Position numbers and translations under genes: made by a program. 64,000 nucleotides of DNA from a virus. Location of the stretch: the IMG/VR virus record IMGVR_UViG_3300032323_000939, positions 31,506-95,505 of that record. The stretch is one strand, 5' to 3'. The notes under the pieces were generated by a model. The model searched no databases. It had not been told where the DNA came from and saw only the letters and a program-made list of their open reading frames with translations. This document shows, piece after piece, positions 8,578 through 15,970 of the stretch (its first letter is position 1; each line of letters opens with the position of its first letter).

Positions 8578-9369
8578 TCCTAAATTAATAGGAACCAGTA
8601 CCTCACTTTCACAATTTGGACATGTAACAGTGACGTCGTCAAATTGTGGACCTGGCGCTCTGTGGTTTATTTCATCGATAATTGCTCTGCGATCTGAAAC
8701 ACTAAGTGTTTGAACCTGTGCCTTGCTAAACACTGGAGACTCGCCAATTCTAACAACGGTATTTTCTAAAATAATTGTGCTTAATTCGGCAGATGTCTTT
8801 TCCATATTATTAATCATTTCTTTTTGAACAACTCCATTTGGCAGTTTTACAACGTACTCAACAGACTTGCCCTTTACAGTAAAGACACGATCATTAACTG
8901 GATCAGTTAATACCTTAAACTTTATATCTGTATCAATATCTACCTGAACAATCTTTTGATCAGAGCAGCCATTACAGTAAGCAGGTACTTCAACCTTTTG
9001 ACCAAATGTATTCTTTAAAATCCCAAGTAAAATTGCATCTCTATCACCAATTAATAACTGGTCTAGTAGGCGTTCATCCGCTTGTTCATCTCCAACCTTG
9101 ACCGTTCCACGGTTAAGAATTGTCATGATTGCTTTTCCTAAATTTGTTGCTTTTGATATTGCCTCTTCATCTCTACCGTTAAGTTCACGAACTTCAACAG
9201 TTTTGATAACCTCCCCAGCGGCGTTTATATAGCCACCAGGAAGGTTTACAGTTGTGTCCGAAGGAAGGACAATATCTGGAGCAAGTTCCTTTGGCTCTTC
9301 TTTTAGAGCCTTTGTTAAGAGTTCGTTTGCCAATGCGGGATTAGCCGCTGCATTAATTGTGTTCGACAT
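8560..9369 (-). CDS. Tail assembly chaperone / T4 gp26-like zinc-binding protein
   Basis: This 269-residue protein lies between the tube and tape-measure genes. The pattern is that of the T4-type baseplate/chaperone family: VEVRELNGRDEEAIS (about 60-75), LLDQLLIGDRDAILLGILKNTFG (about 105-127), a first Cys pair in YCNGCSD (about 133-139), and a C-terminal PGPQFDDVTVTCPNCESEV pair that together could bind zinc. The C-terminus, PINLGSLFRF, ends at a stop that sits inside the overlapping downstream frame. The product probably holds the tape measure and supports tube polymerisation. The link to gp26 is by motif memory. Confidence 0.72.
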   Translation of the reverse strand: MSNTINAAANPALANELLTKALKEEPKELAPDIVLPSDTTVNLPGGYINAAGEVIKTVEVRELNGRDEEAISKATNLGKAIMTILNRGTVKVGDEQADERLLDQLLIGDRDAILLGILKNTFGQKVEVPAYCNGCSDQKIVQVDIDTDIKFKVLTDPVNDRVFTVKGKSVEYVVKLPNGVVQKEMINNMEKTSAELSTIILENTVVRIGESPVFSKAQVQTLSVSDRRAIIDEINHRAPGPQFDDVTVTCPNCESEVLVPINLGSLFRF

Positions 9370-9386
9370 TATTTTCCTTTGTTAGA

Positions 9387-10016
9387 TTATGCTGGGAATG
9401 CTGCTGCTGAAGTAGTTAAGTTTGTTGCCCAGTTAACATCAAAGCCCTCATGGACTAGTGTCATTTGTTCAACAAACAGAGCGTTGTCTCCAGCATTTAG
9501 ATCAGAGTATGCCACAGAAGTTGGCCAGCAGTTATACACGTTAAAGCGCATCGCTACGTGGTCTGTGTCTGCTGGAGTATTACTGTCTGGAGTAGAACCT
9601 GGAATTGGGTGAGACAAAACTGCAATCTCTAGTTCGCAACGGAAATTCTCACCACGAGCACGGGTTGAACCTCCACCTTGAACTGTTGCAAACAAGTTTC
9701 TCATCCACTCCCAGTTTTGATTTGTTCCAAGAATTACACCACGTTGCAGTGTGATAGGAGCAAATGTAGTTTGTCCTGGAATCTGGTGAACGGTTGTGTT
9801 GTATCCACCTTCACGGTAAGGAATAGAGTCTGTTGTAACAGCCATTCCTGATATAGATGTAAAGCCTAGAGTTGCAGTTCCCAAGTTCTTTGTTGCAGTA
9901 CTTGTAGCCGCAGCACCAGTTGCTGTACTTGTTAATGGTTTAAACGTAACTAAAAATCTAAAGTTACGTAATGGATCGGTAATTAATGATGACCGATTGT
10001 TAATGATTGTAGGCAT
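9387..10016 (-). CDS. Tail tube protein (T4 gp19-like)
   Basis: This 209-residue protein carries the tail-tube pattern: DPLRNFRFLVTF at the start, then GFTSISGMAVTTDSIPYREGG, the 'G-[FL]-x-x-v-S-G-[LM]' and 'Y-R-E-G-x' motifs of gp19 tubes. QTTFAPITLQRGV and NWEWMRNLF follow. These residues form the hexameric ring beta barrel that stacks inside the sheath. The gene directly follows the sheath gene and precedes the chaperone pair, the standard myovirus order. Confidence 0.93.
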   Translation of the reverse strand: MPTIINNRSSLITDPLRNFRFLVTFKPLTSTATGAAATSTATKNLGTATLGFTSISGMAVTTDSIPYREGGYNTTVHQIPGQTTFAPITLQRGVILGTNQNWEWMRNLFATVQGGGSTRARGENFRCELEIAVLSHPIPGSTPDSNTPADTDHVAMRFNVYNCWPTSVAYSDLNAGDNALFVEQMTLVHEGFDVNWATNLTTSAAAFPA

Positions 10017-10036
10017 TTATTTATTTCTCCTTCGGA

Positions 10037-11539
10037 TTAGTTCAAAGTCTTTTGACTTAGATCGATGACAATGAACTCTGCTGGGTATTGAAGAGCAACA
10101 CCAACCTCTATGTGTACTTCTCCATTTGCAATTTGTTGTGCGTTATTGTTTTCATTATCGCACTTTACAAAGTAAGCCTGTGAAGCAGTTGCTCCACGAA
10201 GACCGCCTTGATTACGGTATTCATTTAAGAATGAACCAAGACTTGTACGAATCTGTGCCCATAGACGCTCATCGTTATTTTCAAAGATTGCGAATTCAGT
10301 AAGATTCTGTAGTTGCTTACGGATGTAGATTAATGAACGACGCATGTTTACATACTTGTTAGCAGTTCCATCTTGCTTCAAAGTACGAGCACCCATCACT
10401 GAAAGACCAGCACCAGGAATCTGGCGAATTGGGTTTACTGGTGATGTGCTTGCGTTCATTGTGTCTAACTCAGTAGATGTGAATGACTTCTCAACTGCAA
10501 CAACTCCTAGTAATGAGGTTGTAATACCAGCAGGGGCTTTGAATACGCCTCTGTTAGCATCAGTTGTTAAGTACAAGCCAGTTACTGCACCTGCTGGGCC
10601 AATCTTACGAAGAGCGCCAGTTCCACGGCCAATTGGATCAGCAATGAAAACAGGTGGGTAGTAGACAGCGGCATGACTTGAGTCAGTTAAACTTCCCGCA
10701 AATGAAACAGCGTTAGCCACTGTTAAATCTGGATCAGTGTCAATAACTACAAATCCTTCATTGCTTTCAGCCCAAGATGTAGCAGCGTCAAATACTGAAA
10801 CTGTTCCAGAGGCTAGTGCGTTTGCTGCTGGTATAAACAGAACTAGTGCACGGTTTAAAGAGGATAGTCTTTCAAATACAGAAGAAGCAGTTCCCTTGTA
10901 AGCAGTGTAGTCAGTAGATGCTGTTGCAGTTCCATTAGATCCACCAGTTAGTGGATAGGTTGCTGAAACAATTGTTCCTGAAGTAGACGCACTGATAGAG
11001 ATGTTTGGTGAAACTAAGTTAATAACAGTCTCAGCAAAATCACTTGATGTTGGATCGTTAAATACAACATTCTCATAACGCTCCAGAAGAACGTCATCAG
11101 TAATATCATTAGCAACACCTGACTCTTTGTAAAGAGTGAGTGTGTATGTGCTTGCAACACTACCTGCAGACACAACAACACGAAGGGTGTTGCCATCTGT
11201 TCCTGCATTCTTTGAGGTTACAGTTGCAACTACTGCGCTTCCAGAAGTTAATAGATCTACTGAAGCAGCATCTGCATCACTTGCTAGTAGGCGTTGAACA
11301 TATAGTTCACGTCCGCCATTAGCAAAGAAAGAGCCAACTTGGAAGGTGGCTGGATAGGAAGCGTTGTAGCCTCCAAAATTCTTAGTAAATTCATACCAAG
11401 ATGTAACAAGCGTTACTGATTCTGGGCCTTGTGCAAAAGGTGCAACAACTGCGCCAGCAGCATTTGCAGTAACTCCTGTTGGGAGTACTGCGGGTAGAAG
11501 GCGTTCACTGATGTAAACACCTGGACGGCTGTAAGCCAT
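10037..11539 (-). CDS. Tail sheath protein
   Basis: This 500-residue protein begins MAYSRPGVYISERLLP, the 'PGVYI-E' start that defines contractile tail sheath proteins. It contains FAQGPESVTLVTSWYEFTKNFG and the C-terminal domain LKQDGTANKYVNMRRSLIYI, IRKQLQNLTEFAIFENND and LRGATASQAYFVKCD, all typical of the conserved sheath core and C-terminal handshake. The length is usual for compact sheaths. The protein contracts to drive the tube through the envelope and proves that the phage is of myovirus type. Confidence 0.96.
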   Translation of the reverse strand: MAYSRPGVYISERLLPAVLPTGVTANAAGAVVAPFAQGPESVTLVTSWYEFTKNFGGYNASYPATFQVGSFFANGGRELYVQRLLASDADAASVDLLTSGSAVVATVTSKNAGTDGNTLRVVVSAGSVASTYTLTLYKESGVANDITDDVLLERYENVVFNDPTSSDFAETVINLVSPNISISASTSGTIVSATYPLTGGSNGTATASTDYTAYKGTASSVFERLSSLNRALVLFIPAANALASGTVSVFDAATSWAESNEGFVVIDTDPDLTVANAVSFAGSLTDSSHAAVYYPPVFIADPIGRGTGALRKIGPAGAVTGLYLTTDANRGVFKAPAGITTSLLGVVAVEKSFTSTELDTMNASTSPVNPIRQIPGAGLSVMGARTLKQDGTANKYVNMRRSLIYIRKQLQNLTEFAIFENNDERLWAQIRTSLGSFLNEYRNQGGLRGATASQAYFVKCDNENNNAQQIANGEVHIEVGVALQYPAEFIVIDLSQKTLN

Positions 11540-11570
11540 GATTTCTCCTAACTAGATTGGTATGGGTTCC

Positions 11571-12230
11571 TTATTGTTCTACGATGAATGATTCGATAGC
11601 GGTAAAATCTGAACGACCAATTACTTGGCTTCCAGTTGTACCAGTGACGTTAATTTGTAGCGCTTTGTATACTTGGTTGTAGGTTTCTGGTGCAATCTCA
11701 CTTGAGACACGCACCGTTATTGCGTTTACGAATAAACGCTTTCCTTGCTCCGTGATATCTCTCTTAGAAATATCAAGGACATCTAGACGCCGAGTTGTAC
11801 CGTACACGGTATTCGGACCTGTTTCTAATACAGCAAATCGTAATGGAATTTTTGTGTAAAGAAGTTGTGACAGCAATTGACGATCATGCCTTGGTTGACG
11901 AGCATAGGTTGTAATTTGATAATCGATGTTTACTGGAATTGGCCAGTTAATATCCCAGTTTTCTGTTTCTGAATTATACCCACTAGTTGGATCTTGAAGA
12001 TATGCAGGCTTTACTCTTCCACGCATAGCACGAGGAATATCCTCAGAGATATCGATCATATCAATTGTTATGTATGGGTATGACTGATTACGAATTTCTT
12101 GATCAGGTTGACCAAACCATACGCCAACTGATCTGTTGGATACGTTATCAGTTACTGACTTTTGATCAGTCACATACATGTTTTTTAATAGATTTCTAAG
12201 TGCTTCATCTTCATCTAATAGGAATGACAT
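11571..12230 (-). CDS. Tail terminator / tail completion protein
   Basis: This 219-residue protein precedes the sheath gene. It has ALRNLLKNMYVTD, SYPYITIDMIDISEDIPRAM and a VNIDYQITTYARQPRHDRQLL segment followed by LLYTKIPLRF. The arrangement 'P-Y-I-T-I-x-L' plus 'Y-x-v-T-x-x-A-R-x-x-r-h-D-R' is characteristic of myovirus tail terminators that cap tube and sheath. It overlaps the upstream gp10-like gene by one base. Sequence identity to a named family cannot be checked here. Confidence 0.7.
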   Translation of the reverse strand: MSFLLDEDEALRNLLKNMYVTDQKSVTDNVSNRSVGVWFGQPDQEIRNQSYPYITIDMIDISEDIPRAMRGRVKPAYLQDPTSGYNSETENWDINWPIPVNIDYQITTYARQPRHDRQLLSQLLYTKIPLRFAVLETGPNTVYGTTRRLDVLDISKRDITEQGKRLFVNAITVRVSSEIAPETYNQVYKALQINVTGTTGSQVIGRSDFTAIESFIVEQ

Positions 12231-12547
12231 TATCGGTTACCTAAATGTTTGGATGTTCGGCCAATTAAAAACTTTTCAGTTTCTTGTTGACGATTTTTAA
12301 ACCGTCTAATGGCAGCGGTAGGTTGGGTGCTTGGAGTTCCGTACTCAAGGTCCATAGCCTCAGCACGATGACTCTTGTGCACGTTAACTGAGAAGGAGCC
12401 CTTGTTATGAGTCACATTTAATCCTCTTACAATATGAGATGGCCATCCAGAAGCCTGTGCTTCAGAACGAAGGTGGGCAGACATCATCCGTGTTGTTTCA
12501 ACACTGGCTTTGTTTAGAGACTCTTTAAAGTTGTTTAGGTAGTTCAC
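12230..12547 (-). CDS. HK97 gp10-like neck/head-tail joining protein
   Basis: This 105-residue protein has an N-terminal helical segment (ASVETTRMMSAHLRSEAQAS) and SHIVRGLNVTHNKGSFSVNV. It then shows SHRAEAMDLEYGTPSTQPTAAIRRF, the 'E-x-G-t-x-x-x-x-P-x-p-f-l-r' signature of gp10-like tail completion proteins. It usually adapts the neck to the terminator encoded next to it, and overlaps neighbours by one to four bases. It is complete for its family. Confidence 0.75.
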   Translation of the reverse strand: MNYLNNFKESLNKASVETTRMMSAHLRSEAQASGWPSHIVRGLNVTHNKGSFSVNVHKSHRAEAMDLEYGTPSTQPTAAIRRFKNRQQETEKFLIGRTSKHLGNR

Positions 12548-12738
12548 TTCTTTTTCTTCGCCTTCGACACAACCCTTGCTGCACCTAACGCATAGGCGGC
12601 AGTAGTACCAAGTATTAAGGCTGCGACGGCAGGACGCTTTTCTTTAGGGCGGAAACCAAACACACCCTTTATAAACTCTTCACGTTCATTCTGGTTGTTC
12701 ATTTCAGCAACTTGCTGATACCAAGGCTTATAAGCCAT
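12544..12738 (-). CDS. Small membrane-spanning or core protein
   Basis: This 64-residue product starts MAYKPWYQQVAEMNNQNERE and then has FGFRPKEKRP. It contains one hydrophobic helix (AVAALILGTTAAYALGAARV, about 38-57) and ends in a run of lysines. It is the first gene of the tail operon after a strong terminator. The single helix and basic tail suggest a membrane or capsid-internal protein, but no family is recognised. Confidence 0.65.
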   Translation of the reverse strand: MAYKPWYQQVAEMNNQNEREEFIKGVFGFRPKEKRPAVAALILGTTAAYALGAARVVSKAKKKK

Positions 12739-12781
12739 AATAAATAACCCCTTTTTCGCAACCTGTGGGACAGTAGTCAGG

Positions 12782-12794
12782 CACCGCAGCGGTG
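12782..12794. promoter_or_regulatory. Hyphenated palindrome CACCGC-A-GCGGTG
   Basis: A perfect 6+1+6 inverted repeat sits in the 77-base gap between the terminator at 12815-12842 and the start of the tail operon at 12738. This is where a promoter or operator for the tail genes would be expected. No clear -10/-35 pair was found, so its role is open. Confidence 0.35.
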
Positions 12795-12814
12795 TTCTGA
12801 TACAGCAATGATAA

Positions 12815-12842
12815 ATGAAAAAGCCCCCTAGTTGGGGGCTTA
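12815..12842 (-). terminator. Rho-independent terminator
   Basis: On the minus strand AAGCCCCC, a five-base loop and GGGGGCTT form a perfect eight-pair stem followed by TTTTTC. It lies eight bases beyond the stop of the last gene of the small basic gene run. It separates that run from the tail operon. Confidence 0.85.
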
Positions 12843-12849
12843 GTCATTA

Positions 12850-13098
12850 CTACTTTTTAAACTTCTTTTCTCTTTTGTCTTCAGCCTTCTCGCCCTTCTT
12901 ACCTTCTTTGGCTTCGTGCTTCTTAGACATAGATTTAATCTTTTTTACGTTAGCAACATCCATCTTGCGGTCATCCTCTTGGGACTTAGGCTTGCGATGC
13001 TTCTTATCCATCTTTTCAAACTTAGCCTTTTCCTCTTTGTCAAGACCTTTAGTGGTCTTGGCATCCTGCTTCTTGTCGGAGGCCTTGGTGTACTTCAT
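12850..13098 (-). CDS. Very basic small protein, Lys-rich
   Basis: This 82-residue protein is roughly one-third lysine, with alternating acidic residues (KEEKAKFEKMDKKHRKPK, KKHEAKEGKKGEKAEDK) and a predicted long charged helix. It has no cysteines or hydrophobic core. The start overlaps the stop of the upstream gene (TAATG). It is the last member of a chain of tiny genes and ends just before a strong terminator. A DNA-binding or capsid-internal role is plausible from charge only; no family is recognised. Confidence 0.7.
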   Translation of the reverse strand: MKYTKASDKKQDAKTTKGLDKEEKAKFEKMDKKHRKPKSQEDDRKMDVANVKKIKSMSKKHEAKEGKKGEKAEDKREKKFKK

Positions 13099-13235
13099 TA
13101 CATGCCCTTCTTACGAGGAAGCATGTTTTTGGTTTTACCCTTTTTTAAGGCTTTAAAATCAGCGCCAGTAATTTTATTTGTTGGCTTTGCAGCACTAGCA
13201 ATCTTCATCTGCTTAGGTGTAAGGTCTTTCTTCAT
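13098..13235 (-). CDS. Small basic protein, 45 residues
   Basis: This frame reads MKKDLTPKQMKIASAAKPTN, then KITGADFKALKKGKTKNMLP and RKKGM. The motif 'LT-P-K-Q-x-K-I-A' followed by 'K-I-T-x-A-D-F-x-x-L' is one I recall from small phage proteins that accompany DUF5872/DUF6496 genes. It overlaps both neighbours through TAATG. The function is unknown. Codon-level continuity and both overlaps support that it is real. Confidence 0.7.
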   Translation of the reverse strand: MKKDLTPKQMKIASAAKPTNKITGADFKALKKGKTKNMLPRKKGM

Positions 13236-13300
13236 TATTTACCTTTCTGGCAAGTAGGGCACTTGCACTTGCAGTTCTTCATAGTGCATTTAAGGGCCAT
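13235..13300 (-). CDS. 21-residue Cys-rich peptide
   Basis: The frame reads MALKCTMKNCKCKCPTCQKG then K. Its five cysteines, arranged C-x4-C-x-C-x-C-x2-C, would suit a metal or structural zinc site. Both ends overlap neighbours by TAATG, the linkage used throughout this gene chain. That context, not length, is the argument for it being a gene. Confidence 0.5.
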   Translation of the reverse strand: MALKCTMKNCKCKCPTCQKGK

Positions 13301-13416
13301 TATTTTTTGTCCTTTTTCTTATCTGTCTTCTTTTTAGCATACTTTTTGTTAGCAGCGGCTAGAGTCTTTTCTCCGTGTTTATCTTTTGGCTTCATACAGC
13401 CACAGGTAGCGCACAT
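13300..13416 (-). CDS. Small CATCGC-motif protein
   Basis: This 38-residue protein starts MCATCGCMKPKDKHGEKTL and ends in a Lys-rich tail. The 'M-C-A-T-C-G-C' opening with 'K-D-K-H-G' looks like a compact zinc knuckle. The adjacent gene at 13416-13505 has the same opening, so the two are probably diverged duplicates. It is coupled to both neighbours by TAATG overlaps. Confidence 0.65.
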   Translation of the reverse strand: MCATCGCMKPKDKHGEKTLAAANKKYAKKKTDKKKDKK

Positions 13417-13505
13417 TATTTACCCTTTGGCTTTGGTTTGGCTTTTGGACCCTTACCGAATCCTGGTTGACCTTTTTTCTTACCGCATCCACATGTTGCA
13501 CACAT
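13416..13505 (-). CDS. Small CATCGC-motif protein, second copy
   Basis: This 29-residue product begins MCATCGCGKKKGQPGFGKG and continues with a Lys/Pro tail. The first seven residues are identical to the neighbouring 38-residue protein, which suggests duplication of a zinc-knuckle start with different basic tails. It ends in a TAATG overlap with that neighbour. Confidence 0.6.
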   Translation of the reverse strand: MCATCGCGKKKGQPGFGKGPKAKPKPKGK

Positions 13506-13514
13506 TGGCTTTTC

Positions 13515-13751
13515 CTATCTATGTCTTGCCGTTTTTTTGGCAATTGATTTGGGTTGTTTTACAAACTGCTTTCCCTTGCTATTGCCTTCTGCTTTAGCAC
13601 GGTTGGTCGCAGCCTTTTCTGAAGGAGTAAGAGTATCCCACGCTTTGTCTGGTAGGTAACGCTTTTTACCTTTAGATTCTTTGCCATCTGAAGTGCGCCA
13701 TTTTTCATTGCCCCACTTCTTTAGGGATTGTTGTGATTTAGCAAGAGCCAT
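13515..13751 (-). CDS. DUF5872-like small basic protein
   Basis: This 78-residue protein has MALAKSQQSLKKWGNEKWRT, SKGKKRYLPDKAWDTLTPSE and KAATNRAKAEGNSKGKQFVK. I recognise this pattern from small proteins found in many marine and freshwater phages and some giant-virus genomes. They are usually described as DUF5872-like and of unknown function. The high Lys content and absence of hydrophobic segments suggest nucleic-acid contact. It is coupled to its upstream neighbour by a one-base overlap. Confidence 0.78.
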   Translation of the reverse strand: MALAKSQQSLKKWGNEKWRTSDGKESKGKKRYLPDKAWDTLTPSEKAATNRAKAEGNSKGKQFVKQPKSIAKKTARHR

Positions 13752-13948
13752 TACTTGTACCCTCCGCCTGCTTTCTTATATTCAGAAGCAAGAAGTTGAG
13801 CCTTACGAGCAGACCACTCTCCTGGATCTCCGCCTTTAGTTCCAGCCTTTATCTTCTTAAATAAACTCTTACGCATTCCAGGCTTGGTGTAATTACCAGC
13901 CTCATTTACTTTTGACTTTGGTTTTGCTGCTGCTTTTTTTGCTGCCAC
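13751..13948 (-). CDS. DUF5872-like small basic protein, GTG start
   Basis: This 65-residue protein contains KVNEAGNYTKPGMRKSLFKK and IKAGTKGGDPGEWSARKAQL, the second conserved unit of the DUF5872-type proteins. The GTG at 13948 is chosen because AAAGGAG lies six bases upstream. The longer in-frame ATG at 13996 would lie mostly inside another gene (13902-14042) read in a different frame. The two genes therefore overlap by 47 bases. The function is unknown; a role with DNA is inferred from charge. Confidence 0.75.
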   Translation of the reverse strand: MAAKKAAAKPKSKVNEAGNYTKPGMRKSLFKKIKAGTKGGDPGEWSARKAQLLASEYKKAGGGYK

Positions 13949-14042
13949 TTTTTGCTCCTTTCGATGCTGGTACACAGTTAGGCACTCTCTTGCCATTCTT
14001 TATCTTAAAACCTTTTTGAACGTAACCTTCCCAACATGCCAT
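13902..14042 (-). CDS. Small phage protein 'MACWEGYVQKG' type
   Basis: This 46-residue frame starts MACWEGYVQKGFKIKNGKRV then PNCVPASKG, followed by a Ser/Lys-rich tail. The conserved C-W-x-G-Y-x-Q-x-G ... V-P-N-C pattern is familiar from many environmental phage structural regions. Two conserved cysteines could form a metal or disulphide pair. Its start overlaps the upstream stop by TAATG, and its 3' end runs 47 bases into the next gene. Confidence 0.75.
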   Translation of the reverse strand: MACWEGYVQKGFKIKNGKRVPNCVPASKGAKSGSKKSSSKTKVKSK

Positions 14043-14272
14043 TACTTTTCCTTACCTTTATGGGGGTTGTTCTTGTGCCAATCCTTAACTGCTTTAACGC
14101 CCTGCTTAACTGTTTTAGATCCACCCTTTTTAGTTAGGTTTATCTTATCCCACTTACCTTGATCACCAGCGTGATCCACAATTACATCGCCTCTTTTATT
14201 CTTTTTAACAGTGTGCTTAGTGCCACCAGCCTTTAAAGTTTTTGGCTTCTCATCTTTCTTTTTGTTAACCAT
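14042..14272 (-). CDS. Basic protein, possibly toxin-like/DUF2188-like fold
   Basis: This 76-residue protein contains GDVIVDHAGDQGKWDKINLT followed by KKGGSKTVKQGVKAVKDWHK and NNPHKGKEK. Residues 25-60 give a short strand-helix pattern, and the whole is strongly basic. No family is recognised with confidence. It is chained to both neighbours by TAATG/TGATG overlaps. Confidence 0.7.
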   Translation of the reverse strand: MVNKKKDEKPKTLKAGGTKHTVKKNKRGDVIVDHAGDQGKWDKINLTKKGGSKTVKQGVKAVKDWHKNNPHKGKEK

Positions 14273-14454
14273 CAGGCTACCGACTTCTTATGTTTGTAAC
14301 GCATTGGGGCCTTTGGTCTTCTAATTACGCCACCTTTTTTTCGCTTTGGTTTAGCGCCACCAGACTCATATCTACTTTCAGCAATGTTTGTTTCAACATT
14401 CTTCTGAGGCTGTTTACCAGCCCTTGCACCAATTCCTGAACGACGTTTCTTCAT
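14272..14454 (-). CDS. Arg/Lys-rich 60-residue protein
   Basis: The product is dominated by basic and Gly residues (MKKRRSGIGARAGKQPQKN, GAKPKRKKGGVIRRPKAPMR). It lacks hydrophobic segments and has one acidic-neutral stretch (ETNIAESRYESG). It is chained to its neighbours by one-base overlaps. A nucleic-acid-binding role is possible from charge only. Confidence 0.68.
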   Translation of the reverse strand: MKKRRSGIGARAGKQPQKNVETNIAESRYESGGAKPKRKKGGVIRRPKAPMRYKHKKSVA

Positions 14455-14630
14455 TACTTACTCTTCTTTTTCTTAGACATTCCCGCTTCGCTCATTGCAA
14501 TAGCAATTGCTTGTTTCTTTGATTTAACTACTGGGCCTTTTTTAGAGCCGCTATGAAGTTTTCCTTCTTTGTACTCTTTCATAACCTTCTCTACCTTACC
14601 CTTTTTAACAGCACTTGCTTTCTTAGCCAT
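14454..14630 (-). CDS. DUF6496-like small protein
   Basis: This 58-residue frame reads MAKKASAVKKGKVEKVMKEY then KEGKLHSGSKKGPVVKSKKQ and AIAIAMSEAG. The pattern 'V-x-K-V-M-x-E-[FY]-K-x-G-x-L-x-S-G-S-K-K-G-P-V-V-x-x-x-x-Q-A-I-A-I-A-x-S-E-A-G' matches what I know as DUF6496, common in environmental phages and bacteria. The function is unknown. Both ends overlap neighbours by TAATG. Confidence 0.82.
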   Translation of the reverse strand: MAKKASAVKKGKVEKVMKEYKEGKLHSGSKKGPVVKSKKQAIAIAMSEAGMSKKKKSK

Positions 14631-14749
14631 TATTCCTCTTCCTCTTCGAACTCTTCATCAAAGGCATGATCATCATACTCTTTGTCATAGAATAGTATCT
14701 CATCTTCTTCAAAGAGATCTGGATCTAATTCAGACTCAAAATCTTCCAC
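14630..14749 (-). CDS. Small acidic protein, GTG start
   Basis: This 39-residue frame begins MEDFESELDPDLFEEDEILF and ends EEFEEEEE, so over half of it is Asp/Glu. It is the only acidic member of an otherwise very basic gene chain. It is linked to the next gene by a TAATG overlap. No ribosome site is visible before the GTG; coupling to the collagen-like gene ending seven bases upstream is likely. It could balance or chaperone its basic neighbours. Confidence 0.55.
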   Translation of the reverse strand: MEDFESELDPDLFEEDEILFYDKEYDDHAFDEEFEEEEE

Positions 14750-14755
14750 AATTTA

Positions 14756-15958
14756 TTACACTGGAAACACTAGACTAGAAAGCCAAGCAGAGGTTGAGTC
14801 AGGGGTAACATTCCCATTAGTGTAAACAGTGATGTGCGTTAACTCAGAGGTGCCAAATTTTTGAGCAGGAATTACAACATCTACAGTTGGTCTATACTCA
14901 ACTGGCAAATTAAACGCTGTAGAATTAGCAGTTCCACCAGATACATTTCCTCGTAAATAAACTACTCCATCTATTTTTTTATATGCTGGTGAGTTACCTC
15001 CTGTATAACTATTGCTAAAAGAAGAAATTGAAATCCAACCAGAATCTGTAGTTGCACCAGAAGGACCCTGTGTGCCTTGAGTGCCCTGTGCACCAGTTCC
15101 ACTAGCACCTTGTATACCGACTGTGCCTTGAATACCCTGTACTCCCTGAACGCCTTGTGCACCTTGTGCTACTGCGGAACCACTAAGTCCTTGAGCACCA
15201 TTAAATCCTTGGACTCCTTGAGAGCCATCTCTACCCTGAACTCCTTGAGCGCCTAATGTTCCTTGAGTTCCTTGTAATCCTTGTACACCAATGTTTCCTC
15301 TTGTACCTTGAACTCCTTGTGCAGCAAATGCACCGTCTAATCCTTGAGTTCCTAGGGCACCTTGCACACCTTGAGTACCACGAGTTCCTTGTGTACCTTG
15401 AATTCCATCATTACCAACGGTGCCCTGAATACCTTGTGCACCTTGTGCACCAACAGTTCCAGTTCTACCTTGAACACCCTGCGTCCCTTGGGAACCAGTT
15501 GCACCTTGAGCGCCAGTTAATCCCTGTGCACCACGGGTGCCTTGCACACCTTGAGTTCCTGTAGCACCTTGTGTACCAGTATCGCCCTTAGTTCCTTGTA
15601 CGCCTTGAGCGCCAGTAGATCCCTGCGTACCAAGTGCTCCTTGAGATCCAAGTGTGCCCTGTGCGCCAACAGTTCCTTGCGTGCCCTGTGAACCAGTCGC
15701 ACCAGTAGATCCCTGTGTTCCTAACAATCCCTGTGTACCTTGTGATCCTGCAGTACCTGCAGTGCCTTGTGTACCTGCCCCAGTTGCACCACGAGAACCT
15801 TGTACACCAGTTCTACCTTGCACACCTTGCGGTCCTTGAATGCCTTGAAGAGTTGCGTCTGTTTCAATTCCTTGAACTCTTGTATTTAAATTATCTAATG
15901 CAGCATTTAAAGTAACATCCCAATTATTTGCACCTCTAACTGGCTTAACAAATGTCAT
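14756..15958 (-). CDS. Collagen-like tail fibre protein
   Basis: This 400-residue protein has an N-terminal segment of about 35 residues (FVKPVRGANNWDVTLNAALD, then a coiled-coil NLNTRVQGIE). A collagen-like array of Gly-x-y triplets follows at about 38-305, mostly G-x-Q with few prolines. The C-terminal domain (about 306-400) is compact: TTDSGWISISSFSNSYTGGN, VVYLRGNVSGG, ending WLSSLVFPV. That domain resembles the trimeric fibre tips used for receptor binding. It lies in a block of fibre genes, and its DNA is highly repetitive on both strands. Confidence 0.82.
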   Translation of the reverse strand: MTFVKPVRGANNWDVTLNAALDNLNTRVQGIETDATLQGIQGPQGVQGRTGVQGSRGATGAGTQGTAGTAGSQGTQGLLGTQGSTGATGSQGTQGTVGAQGTLGSQGALGTQGSTGAQGVQGTKGDTGTQGATGTQGVQGTRGAQGLTGAQGATGSQGTQGVQGRTGTVGAQGAQGIQGTVGNDGIQGTQGTRGTQGVQGALGTQGLDGAFAAQGVQGTRGNIGVQGLQGTQGTLGAQGVQGRDGSQGVQGFNGAQGLSGSAVAQGAQGVQGVQGIQGTVGIQGASGTGAQGTQGTQGPSGATTDSGWISISSFSNSYTGGNSPAYKKIDGVVYLRGNVSGGTANSTAFNLPVEYRPTVDVVIPAQKFGTSELTHITVYTNGNVTPDSTSAWLSSLVFPV

Positions 15959-15970
15959 TAGATACCTTTC

